Shown here in pieces: positions 10,301 to 18,740 of a DNA stretch of 64,000 bases. Below the pieces are notes generated by a model. The model did no database searches, was not told where the DNA came from, and saw only the letters and a program-made list of their open reading frames with translations. Position numbers and translations under genes: made by a program. Source of the DNA: Nicotiana tabacum (taxonomy: Eukaryota; Streptophyta; Magnoliopsida; Solanales; Solanaceae); contig NC_134102.1 in assembly GCF_000715075.1 (NCBI RefSeq), forward strand, positions 50,601,348-50,665,347, written 5' to 3'. Numbering within the stretch: the first letter of the stretch is position 1; every line of letters starts with the position of its first letter.

Positions 10301-12303
10301 AGCCGAGTTCCCTGCATCGAGATACATCAAGAATGCCAGCGGAACCTAGCTGGTGTTACATGAATGAATGACAAAAAAAGCACATCATCAAAATCTTAAA
10401 GCAGAAAAGAGGAATATGTATAGAAAATTTGTATATGCAGCCAAATTTCTGTCATAGATGAAACGAAAGGTTGTAATCATCATATTGAAAGCACGAAAGC
10501 ATTATCATTGTCAGAAACTTCATGAGGAATAATATAGCACTTCACTTGGTAACATAGAGCTCAAAGACAAAAATTCAGGGACCAGTGACAAAAGAAATCA
10601 AAAGTCTATAGTGTTAAGTATATAAATGATCAACAACTTGGTAAATTCAATGAAATGCTATGCCAAATGTTACAAATTAATACTCCCTCCATTTCATTTT
10701 ATGTGTCTTAATTTGACTTAGCACGGAGGTTTAAGAGAGTAAGAACTTTTGAATCTTCTGTCTTATTAAACTAAGATGTGTATAACATACTCAAAATGCC
10801 ATTTGAATCTTGTGGTTTTAAACATGCCATGTCATGCCTACAAGGAAGTGTTGTTAAGGGTAAAATCGAAATGTTCGAATTAAATAGTTACTAAAATAGG
10901 CATACTCTTTAAACAGTTTAATAAAGAAAAGTAATACACAAAAACTGAAATAGAGGGAGTACTTTGGTTTTTCCACAGCACCTTGTGACTACACGTGGAG
11001 TTTATGACATTACAATTTTCTTAATAACGGTGGTACCCTGGCAAACTTGCCCGCAACTCGTATATCCATACTTGCATCCTCCCACTAGTACAGGTATCAA
11101 CAAATCTAATCCACAAAGGCTTAGGCAAATTGAAAGAAATCACCCAACTTTTTGCTTAGCTACAATTCAAACCCTGGTCTCTCATGGTCTTCATTCCAAT
11201 TTCATTGACAGTTAGGTCACACCTTTGAATGCAGTTTAAGATATTAGAACTAAATAAGTAGGTGTGGAAGAAAAATATTAAAGCAATAACAGAAAACTTA
11301 AATTGATAGAAAAATTTAACATAAAGTTGGGTTTGATTAGTCATTTGAAGTCTTAAAGCTTGGGAAATTCGTATTAACTACATTTTATTAGTGTCATAAT
11401 TTCAAACATTTGGAGGCGTCCAAAATACAAAGAGGCAGAGAGAACAAAGCAAGCATTTCAATGTATATCGACAATTCTAAGTAGTATCTCCATACACCAC
11501 AATGCATATCCAAACATTTATTCAAGACACCAACATAGCAATTTGGCGGGGAAAAACCAACTGTTTCTTGCAAAAGTTCTCAAATTTGATCATGAACTTC
11601 AAAAATCGATGAAACTCACATCTGCAATTTTACTGATCGGAGACTCCCTGAACAATTTCAACCACGGAAATTGTGAACCAGCCACCGCAGCAAATGCACG
11701 TCCAAAGTAATCCGCAAATCGCATCAATTGTATTTCTTGCTGAGATTCATACGAAACCTTCAAATAAAGACACCCAAAAAAATCAACACGTGGCGTTTAT
11801 GAATGGAAAAACGAAATCATGCACAAATAGATATAGATTTGTCCCCTTACAGTTACATCAGCGAGAAAAGCAGCTAGATCAGCTGCATCGATCTTCACAG
11901 CGGCTTCAGCCACAGTTACTTTTGGCTTCTTCGGCTTTTTCACCTTCTCCTTCTTCTTCTCCTCCACCGCACCACGTCTACCACCTTCCGCATCGCTATC
12001 CTCATTTTCATCGTCCGAACGGTGTTTCAGCCCCAATATAACCGGAGCATCGTCAACGCCGTACATCGCAGCCGTCTGTGCCGCAATTCTCTTGCGGCGT
12101 TCATCGGAGTGCTTCTCGAGCGACTGAAACACATTATCGACGCCAGGAACAACAGATCCGTTGGCAATTACTTTGCCGGAATCCGACGGTTTTGCCTGCT
12201 TTTTCTTCTGCTTTTTCGCGTATGTAACCTTTTGCCATCCGTGAGTGTTGTCGGTGATTGGTCCGGAGTGATTTGACTCGAAAGCAATCGATTTCTCTGC
12301 CAT
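4110..12303 (-). CDS. TMEM214-like ER membrane protein gene (eight exons visible, one missing)
   Basis: Eight exons encode a protein matching plant relatives of transmembrane protein 214. It has a basic, Lys-rich, charged N-terminal region, a helical body, and a C-terminal hydrophobic segment ([16 protein letters not shown]). In animals TMEM214 sits in the ER membrane and is linked to ER-stress signalling; the plant role is not established. Minus-strand exons are 12303-11851, 11757-11620, 9990-9802, 8453-8316, 8220-8099, 8011-7879, 7791-7662 and 4340-4110. All introns have GT-AG borders and phases agree except at the last junction: exon 7 ends in phase 1 and the last exon begins in phase 0, so direct joining gives an immediate TGA. 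As I remember the family, about 75 residues normally lie between these two exons, and I find no matching exon in 4341-7661. The visible exons give about 510 residues against about 590 usual. Likely a damaged allele or a pseudogene in progress. Confidence 0.85.
4855..6110 (+). mobile_element. RTE-clade LINE, 3' fragment with decayed reverse transcriptase
   Basis: Broken plus-strand frames show reverse-transcriptase features in order: the [24 protein letters not shown] block at about 5065-5130, a FADDIVLID catalytic motif at about 5166-5190, then the RTE-type C-terminal block with an open frame at 5447-5725 ([39 protein letters not shown]). Many stops and frameshifts separate these. The 3' end at 5991-6100 is a non-coding tail closely resembling the SINE tail at 59816-59921. 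The fragment is 5'-truncated, as usual for LINEs, and is nested in the Harbinger-like element. Confidence 0.85.
6124..6940. mobile_element. hAT-like non-autonomous element
   Basis: The left end CAGGGGCAGATCTATG and the inverted right end CATAGGCGTATCCAGG are diverged forms of the Solanaceae hAT terminus CAGRGGCGGATCCA. The clearer copy at 58644-58840 has the same type of ends. The 8-bp target duplication is poorly preserved (TCCTTCTA and TTCTCCTA), so the boundaries are tentative. No coding sequence is seen. Confidence 0.5.
6941..7075 (+). repeat. Tandem duplication, period about 77 bp
   Basis: TTCTCCTATC followed by CTTTGGAATAGT, a TTTCTACTATA motif and AAATCTCTTTTT occurs at 6941 and again at 7018. 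The motif TTTATTTCAGCATATTT between them also stands at about 4823-4845, left of the LINE. The duplication therefore predates the LINE and hAT insertions that separate its parts. Confidence 0.65.
7662..7791 (-). CDS. TMEM214-like exon 7
   Basis: Acceptor TTTTCAG before 7791, donor GTATCT after 7662. It reads [20 protein letters not shown] and onward to AIKAVAEG and ends with one base of the next codon (phase 1). The expected partner exon with matching phase is not found downstream. Confidence 0.88.
7879..8011 (-). CDS. TMEM214-like exon 6
   Basis: Acceptor TTCAG before 8011 and donor GTGTGA after 7879. It encodes [19 protein letters not shown] and [20 protein letters not shown]. Its 133 bases complete the codon split with exon 5 and end in phase 0. 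Confidence 0.88.
8099..8220 (-). CDS. TMEM214-like exon 5
   Basis: Acceptor AAAG before 8220 and donor GTCTGT after 8099. It reads [20 protein letters not shown], then [19 protein letters not shown], with a split Arg codon at its end. The 122-base length fits exon 6. Confidence 0.88.
8316..8453 (-). CDS. TMEM214-like exon 4
   Basis: Acceptor TTGCAG before 8453, donor GTTAGA after 8316. It encodes [20 protein letters not shown] and continues to WMIVQ, a strongly conserved stretch of the family. A hAT MITE begins 43 bp upstream of its acceptor. Confidence 0.9.
8496..8846. mobile_element. hAT-type MITE with intact 8-bp target duplication
   Basis: The ends CATTGTTGTCAAG and, inverted, CAGTGCTGTCAAA pair as terminal repeats. 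GCATGATG stands on both sides (8488-8495 and 8847-8854), the 8-bp duplication expected of hAT elements. The interior carries GCGC-rich inverted motifs and no coding capacity. It sits in intron 3 of the TMEM214-like gene, very close to the exon 4 acceptor. Confidence 0.85.
9441..9558 (-). mobile_element. tRNA-derived SINE fragment
   Basis: On the minus strand the sequence starts GGGGAGCCTTGGCGTAACTGG, with an A-box-like part, and follows with GAGTTCAAACCGTGG, a B-box-like part. It then continues with a SINE body (AAACAGCCTCTTGCAGAAAT). It lies in intron 3 of the TMEM214-like gene in the same orientation as the gene. The 3' tail and target duplications are not clear. Confidence 0.72.
9802..9990 (-). 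CDS. TMEM214-like exon 3
   Basis: Acceptor AAACAG before 9990, donor GTATCT after 9802. It encodes [20 protein letters not shown], then [18 protein letters not shown] and a Gly/Ser/Lys linker ending SSKSQ. The exon is 63 whole codons. Confidence 0.9.
10683..10959. mobile_element. Stowaway MITE
   Basis: The ends CTCCCTCCATTTCATTTTA and, inverted, CTCCCTCTATTTCAG match the Stowaway (Tc1/mariner) terminus. The element is flanked by TA at 10681-10682 and 10960-10961. It is 277 bp, non-coding, and sits in intron 2 of the TMEM214-like gene. Confidence 0.93.
11620..11757 (-). CDS. TMEM214-like exon 2
   Basis: Acceptor TTGAAG before 11757 and a perfect GTGAGT donor after 11620. It encodes [20 protein letters not shown], continues with a Phe/Ala-rich helix and ends ESPISKIAD. 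The exon is 46 whole codons and joins exon 1 in phase 0. Confidence 0.9.
11851..12303 (-). CDS. TMEM214-like exon 1
   Basis: ATG at 12303-12301 opens 151 codons ending [11 protein letters not shown] at a GTAAGG donor. The region is charged and Lys-rich ([28 protein letters not shown]), with [11 protein letters not shown] near the N terminus as in plant relatives. There is no signal peptide; the membrane part is C-terminal. The ATG is the first in frame downstream of a plausible TATA box about 90 bp away. Confidence 0.9.
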
Positions 12304-12393
12304 GATTTTCTGTCAGGGTGCCGGAGAAGGAGAGAAACGGGGGAGAAAAATAGATCGGAATTTGGGAAGGATTGAAAGAAGAGTTTGGTCGGG

Positions 12394-12400
12394 TATATAA
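12394..12400 (-). promoter_or_regulatory. Candidate TATA box of the TMEM214-like gene
   Basis: TTATATA on the minus strand lies about 90 bp upstream of the ATG, leaving room for a 5' leader of about 60 bases. The host upstream region is only about 190 bp long before the MULE begins. Confidence 0.4.
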
Positions 12401-12499
12401 AGGGAGTTGACTCAGTAACGGGTTCCCTGTTTGAGAAAATTACGGAATGCCATTTTTCGATTATGGAAGCGTGAAAATTTTTTGTTGAGAGATAAAAAG

Positions 12500-12720
12500 T
12501 CGAGTCCGGAACCAAAATGTGGTTCTTTTGGACTCAAAGAACCAAAATGTGTGGGAAAAAAAATTGGTGACCATAATATATATAATGTCCTTTTAAAAGG
12601 CGCTATAACTTAACGGTCGTTTGCCCAGTTAAGTATAACGCCCTTATTTAAGGCGCTATATTTGAACGCAAACGGGGAAGATATAGCGTGCTAACTTAAG
12701 GCGCTATAGTATAACACCCT
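12500..12720. repeat. MULE left terminal inverted repeat
   Basis: This is the inverted partner of 17165-17371. It contains AAGGCGCTATA-type motifs in several orientations, so the repeat is internally repetitive. It faces the promoter of the TMEM214-like gene. Confidence 0.85.
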
Positions 12721-12928
12721 TACCTAAGGCGCTATACGTACATAAATAATCATCCCTTCCCCTTCAGCTTTTTCAGGTCGACAAGACAATACACATAACG
12801 TGGTATTTTACCGCGCTATGATTCACGTGATAATGATTCTTTCGGGTATAAAACATCTTCTTAAACTGAACCAAGTCATCTGTATTTCAAAGACCTTTTG
12901 AATAAACATTACAACATCCATTTAAAAA

Positions 12929-13741
12929 GTGTCACTAACAATTAACAAGTGGTTCAAAAAGAGGCAAAAGGGTGAAGGTAGTTCAACAGATCCCCATGGA
13001 ACACGTCTTAACACTATCGATCCCTACCTTGAAAAAAATATACTAGGTTGCTACACTGACTTAGTTGATGACAAGTGGTACGGTGTTCTACGTACCTTGA
13101 AAAATAAGCCTATCAATATACACACTGATCTCAAAGTTGCAGGCCACATTATTGAGGGCGAAGCGCATTCTACAAAGCCTGAAGGTATGCGAATTTGGGG
13201 CAAAAAACTATAATGGGTTCCCCTTTACTCAAAACGGTGTGATTTCGAAGTACTATGTCGCTGGCATGGGCTTATTGTGCCACAAGCACTGTCTGCAACC
13301 TTCCAAACAAACACACACAAAGATGAACCAAAAGTGATTCGACATTTGATGAAGGAGATTCTAGAGATGGAAAAGGCTCTAGCTGTTCATCATGCAATGG
13401 ATGATCTTAACTTCCTGGGAGGAATGGAGGCTCGGTACTGGGATTTATTAGAAAATGATAAAATGCATAGAGACAATGATTATCCTGTTTTCCCAACAGT
13501 TGTCGAGTGGGAGGGACTACCTAAGTTTCTACCATAGACGTTGGACGTAGGAGTCTCATATTGTTGTAGAAATCAAGCAAGTGATTTTCTTGATGATAGC
13601 GATGAAATGCGAGAAATATGTGTCAACTGGGGCCTAGATTACGATGCCCTCGGTCCCAAAGGGTACGTATACGATGTTGACGGAGAAGATGAAGACAGTG
13701 ACAATGAAATAGTGCTAGACAACGACGATAATGGCGAATGA
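12929..13741 (+). pseudogene. Second gene of the MULE, unrecognised, two in-frame stops
   Basis: A single frame of about 270 codons runs from ATG 12929 to TGA near 13741 and is broken only by TAA at 13211-13213 and TAG at 13535-13537. The text stays protein-like across both (WYGVLRTLKNKPINIHTDLK, FLGGMEARYWDLLEND) and ends in an acidic tail (DVDGEDEDSDNEIVLDND). I recognise no domain. Placed on the opposite strand and convergent with the transposase, it occupies the position of mudrB in MuDR, but no similarity to mudrB is claimed. It could be an element accessory gene or a captured host fragment; the length and single frame favour an element gene. Confidence 0.6.
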
Positions 13742-13904
13742 CAATTATTTTTTTTTCTTGGGGTGTATGTTAAATTGTTGTACTGAAGTATTAATGCTAA
13801 ATATCAATAAGACTTAACACCAATTGAAATATAATTTTATTTCATACATTCTGCAAGATGAACATGTACATACACTTATTACAACAAATTATTGAAATAC
13901 AACA

Positions 13905-16792
13905 CTACGGGTATCCTTGATAATTGGGTATATTGCATGAACTTCCACCGGGAGCTGAATTACTATCGCTACCCAAACCAGATGAAGGACATTTACGACG
14001 ATCGTGTCCTGTTTGCGAGCATATGCCACATTTACGCGCATAAACGGTATCACCAACATCCATTTGGTTTCGTATACGCATTCTTTTTTACACTTATCGT
14101 TGACGCAAATACTCCTTCTTACACACCATTTTAAATGGTTCCGGCGGCCAATAATGCTCAGTACCCACTGGCTGGAACTGACCACTATAGGTGTTTAAGT
14201 GTGCAGCAACACTATATTCTTTATCAACGTAGCCGGTTGCCGCGAAACCTGTTGTGTTGAAAGCACTTTATGGCATGTGAGCACGGCATGTGATAGATGG
14301 ACAATTTCCCACAAGAGCATAACCTTCTGGCTTTATTTACGGTGTGTGCATTATTCCCCCCAGTTTTGATGGATAGCGGTGCGAATTTCAAAAATATTTC
14401 GCTCGTTGCAATACTGTAAATATGAATGCCAATAAGCTCGCTTCCTGTATTTCTCAAATCTTTTCATTGGTATTGGCATAAATTCAACACCCCTTTCCAT
14501 CAATGACGATGCACCTCTAGCTCTTTCAACAAACCTCTCCGCCATCTGCTTGAATGACATCCGCACCATGGCAGTGACAGGCAATCCACGTGCAGACTTC
14601 AATAACCCGTTGAAAGACTCTGACACATTTGTAGTCAGAATTCCCGTCAGAATTCCCCATCTTCTACCACCATCCGCATGCAAAGTCCACTTGTCAAGCT
14701 TATGTCGCATCAACCAACGATAGGCTCCTTGGTCTTCATGCCTGATCGATTCCATGCCCCCCCTGAATTTACACTCTTGGTGATCTGTTGCAGCCATCCA
14801 CATTAAATCATACAAATCCTTGTTGGGATGTGCCTTTTAGAAATTGTCCTTCAGGTGCCTCATACAATGACGCTGGTAGGCATACGGTTCCTGCCATGCA
14901 GGCAAATTCTATACAGAACTTAAATTACCGTCATGTCGATCAGATATTAGACATATACCTGAACGTTGTCTGACAACGTGCTCCTTCAAGTGGTTCAAAA
15001 ATAGTGTCCACGCCTCTTGGCTTTCATTGGCACAAATAGCAAAAGCTAGGGGAAATATACTTCCATTAGCATCTACTGCAACGGCGATCAACAACTTAAT
15101 ATCATACTTTTCATAGACATGAGTGTCGTCTATGGATATTACCGGCCAACAATGCACAAAACCATCAATTGCTGGTTTAAATGCCCATAACACATATCTG
15201 AATATATGTTCTGGTATTCCCAGACTCCGCTCAAGCTTCCATTCAACAACAGTCCCGGGGTTAAAGTGTTACAATGCGGCCATGTACCTGGGTAGAGATG
15301 CAGAGGACTTATCCCAGCTACCATAAATAATTTCAAACGCATGTTTGCGCCCGAGAAATGCCTTTCTTTTGGTAATGGAACACCCATATTCCTGGTGGAC
15401 AAATGTTATACACTCTTTGATCTTGTACCTTATGGACGCTTCAATGTATGGAATCAAGACAGGAGAAATCAAGTCAACATTCAAGTTAAAATGATTCCCA
15501 CTAAATGTGTCCATTTCACAATTGTGGATGCCAATGTATTTGCCCACAACCCACATATTTGTTTTCTTCTTTCTCGCACGCAACATCCAATTACAACCCG
15601 TAAACCATCTACGGCAAATAACCTTGTATACATCCGGAGATGACTCTGCTACCGTGATCTCACGACACTTTTTTACATTGTACATTCGTACCGCCCTTCT
15701 TAGGCGTGCTTTATCAGAAAAAAGCATGCCCTTTGACAGCACCGTTACTCTAGATTCATCCCACATTGCTGTCCGAATTTCGTCAATATCCCTTGTGAGG
15801 GCATCCATATCCAGCATACTTGGCAAGTGATCAAGGTAGGGAATCTCCCTTGAATGAAACGGCACGTGGGACTCGTACACTCTTAGTCTAACGGGGGTGG
15901 AGCATGCTCCCTCGTCAAATCAGGTTCAGCATTCTCTTCCTCCTCATCATCACCCTCATCAGGGAAAGGTGTGTCATCTCCAGACTTATAGGCATTGTTG
16001 TCATAATCACTATTCTCTTCCTGACTCTGCGCATCTGCCAGATCCCGATTAAATATGTCGCCTTCGGGCAATTGAGTAAGGACATGACCTTCAAATTGCT
16101 CGTTTTCACTGCACAACCAACAAAATAATGAGTTACTCAAATTGATCCAAACTTTACATATAGCTTTATCACTTCACTTACAAATCATAATGTGTTGATA
16201 TCCCATGATGGACATTGTCCTACTGGTGATGACTTCCAGATGGACTACCATGATCCAACACACCAAAACTAGGCATATTCCAACTGGGCATTGGTTCATA
16301 ACTTGTAAAATTCATATCTGGCTGGTACCCCCTGTGGAATATATGAGTGTTAATACAAATTCAATACATAAAAATAAACATCGTAACACAAAGGAAAATT
16401 GAAGTTTACCACTCGGCTTGTGAATTATGTAAACTAGGGGAGAAATTATTTCCTCGCTCCTCATTCGCCTGTGGAGATAAGTTTAGATCAGGCCAAACTC
16501 TTTCATCCGGAACCTGTTTGGCTAAAACTGCTCCAAAATAATCACCCGATGACTGAGGGATATCCCTACTTTGCGCAACCTCATTATTGCGAACATCTTC
16601 AGCCTTAACGTACATTTCCAACATTTTTATCACAAGAAATTTCCGGTATTCATCCGGAGTCCTCAAAAAATCTTTCAGAGTTTCATCATCTTCGATGTTA
16701 AACTCAGCATAACAAGCAACCCCTTGCGGAGTGACAGAATACGGATATCTTCCGGTTACTTTAATATTCACCGAATATTTGCTCACACTCAT
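13905..16792 (-). pseudogene. MULE transposase gene, multiply interrupted
   Basis: ATG at 16792 opens exon 1 (MSVSKYSVNIKVTGRYPY), which reaches a GTAAAC donor near 16412. Exon 2 (about 16186-16334) carries an in-frame TAG. Exon 3 from about 16109 has an acidic stretch, then an N-terminal MuDR-type region (MLFSDKARLRRAVRMYNVKK, CRRWFTGCNWMLRARKK). The DDE core follows (ISIDDTHVYEKYDIKLLIAV, ICLISDRHDG) and then NVSESFNGLLKSARGLP. A SWIM zinc finger (CSCGK then HMPCSHAIKC) lies at about 14267-14325, and a CCHC knuckle (CGICSQTGHDRRKC) at about 13990-14032. The stop is TAG at 13905-13907. At least four nonsense codons and frameshifts near 15883 and 14345 inactivate it. Such transposases bind the terminal repeats and cut and paste the element. 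Confidence 0.88.
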
Positions 16793-17164
16793 TTTTTACA
16801 TAATAACAATACCAATGTATCGTACTCCATTATAAGTGGCAACTTAACATGACACTGCGGAGATAAACTATAGCTTACTGAGTTATTCGCCACCACAACC
16901 TCACACCCCCTCCCCCGCAATATAATGAAACCCTAATTCTTCGCTCTTCAGACATTATGACAAAATGCAAATTAACTTAACGAAGAAATATTTCAGAAGA
17001 CTTGAGAATATTTATGGATGGATTTTTACAAAATCCTTAACCTCTTTAAATAAGGCAAAAACCAGTCCGGGGGTACAATTATTTGAGGTATAGTGCCTTA
17101 AATATGAGTGCTATACCTAGTTGAATTATTGTCATGGTTAAGCCCAGAAGAATTATTGGTGGGC

Positions 17165-17371
17165 CACATAATATATATAGCGCGGTATGTTAGGGCGTTA
17201 TATATATAGCGCCTTAAAAAATGGCGCTATACTTAACTGGGCAAATGGCCGTTAAGGTATAGCGCCTTATAAAAGGGCGTTATACATATTATGGTCCCCA
17301 AGTTTTTTCCCCACATATTTTGATTCTTTGAGTCCAAAAGAACCACATTTTGGTTTCGGAATCTAAAAAGT
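17165..17371. repeat. MULE right terminal inverted repeat
   Basis: Inverted copy of the left terminal repeat with the same TATAGCGCC units. The minus-strand transposase gene starts about 370 bp inside it, so its promoter probably lies in or next to this repeat. Confidence 0.85.
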
Positions 17372-17375
17372 GGCC

Positions 17376-17785
17376 TCACACAGGCACACCATAAAACTTT
17401 TAGGTCAATATTGGATGATCGTATAATTTAGTACACTATTGAATTTAGTTTTAAGTTTTTGAGAAGTCTTTAAAGATCGGCAAAAAGGGAGAAAGAAAAG
17501 TCTTTAAAGAGAATCTCATTTCTCATCTTTTTCTTTAAAGTAAAAGAAAAGGACTCAAATTGCTCTGTTGAATAAAGATAAGTAGTTGAATTATATTTCG
17601 ACGACATTTTGGACTGTTAATTTTCAAAAAAAAAATATTTTATTTTTTAAATCAAAGAAAAGGATAGCCCGGTACACTAAGCTCCCGCTATGCGCAAGGT
17701 CCGGGGAAGGGTCAGGCCATATAAGATATTATTGAAAATCTGAGAATTCATAATGATAATTAAGCACGAAGCTTATCCCCACCGG
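17376..17785. other. Short intergenic segment with a SINE-like scrap
   Basis: No gene. At about 17665-17720 a piece containing CCCGGTACACTAAGCTCCCG and GCAAGGTCCGGGGAAGGGTC resembles the middle of a tRNA-derived plant SINE but lacks clear A and B boxes and a tail. Confidence 0.4.
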
Positions 17786-18366
17786 TGTTTACCCGTGAAA
17801 TGGTACAGTTGAATTTATACGTGGTTTATAGACAAGTGAATCGATTTGATCCCAAAATAATAAATAAATTAGACAAGAATATAAGACTTAGCGTTGAAAT
17901 CGAGATAAGACGGTAGCAATCTTGATTCCGGGAGCAAAGCTGCCGGAGAAAATAATAACAGTATTAATAAGTAAGAAGATGAATTATTATTGAGCTTTTG
18001 AACAGAGTGTAGTATTAGTTTATCAGAAAATTCGTGTCCTTTACAATGACTATAGAGCTCACTATTTATAGTTACACCGAGGGAACAAGGTCTTAGGATC
18101 AAGCTACTCTTAAATGACAATTATGAGGGCCATTGAAGAATGTGTAACGGTGGACAATAAATACCATATTCTCTGTAACGGACCGTGCATTTAATGCTAT
18201 AGAATATTCTCCATTAAATGCTACTAGGTGGCAGGTATTTAATTTGCCTTTATCAATACAATTCTCTTTGAGATCGTTGCCTTCGGACCAAACTGTCTTC
18301 TGTCTTCGGCTCCACGTGACGCTTCCTCATGCGATTATTAAATATGAACATATTTTACCCTATACA
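17786..18366 (-). repeat. 3' LTR of Tat-like element 1
   Basis: On the plus strand it runs from TGTTTACCCGTG to CCTATACA. Immediately inside is a purine-rich tract on the minus strand (AGAAAGCAGGAGAAA) acting as the plus-strand primer. Confidence 0.9.
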
Positions 18367-18740
18367 GATATTTCTCCTGCTTTCTGGTAGCATAACTTCG
18401 TGTCACCGAAAAGTTGGTAAAGATACCTTTTTGGCGGGAAATCCTCTGACCCTATCTGAAAAGTTTCTAACGGTTGATTAGACGCATGTCTCTCCGCATT
18501 TAATGTCCCAAACACGCGTCATCCAACGATTTAGCAACACTTTTGCCGGTTATCGAGGTAATTATGGCCACGATTTTAGCCGCCTATTCATTTACTTATA
18601 CGCATCAAACTTCTCCATTTACACTTCGTAACTTTCCAAACTCTCTCGAACTCTCTTTGCTCAACTCATACTTGTCTTTAACTCTCTCAAATCTTCTTCT
18701 TCTTCTTCAGTAAAATCCCGTTTTCTCCCTTCTGATAACA

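Larger units (their letters stand above)
12491..17375 (-). mobile_element. MULE (Mutator-like element) with long terminal inverted repeats
   Basis: Sequences at 12500-12720 and 17165-17371 are inverted copies sharing ACCAAAATGTGGTTCTTTTG, TTTGCCCAGTTAAGTATA and several AAGGCGCTATA units. Between them lie a minus-strand MULE transposase gene (13905-16792) and a plus-strand frame (12929-13741) that converge, as mudrA and mudrB do in maize MuDR. The 9-bp target duplication could not be fixed because the outermost bases are diverged, so the end coordinates are approximate. Both genes carry stops, so the copy is dead. Confidence 0.85.

Noticed and set aside
11673..12276. Plus-strand frames opposite exons 1 and 2 of the TMEM214-like gene
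   Set aside because: They are shadows of the coding strand; the minus strand has the homologous protein and splice sites.
13892..15830. Plus-strand frames across the MULE transposase
   Set aside because: All overlap the minus-strand transposase domains with clear family motifs.
12500..17371. Long hairpin as a microRNA precursor
   Set aside because: The inverted arms are MULE terminal repeats 4.4 kb apart enclosing a transposase.
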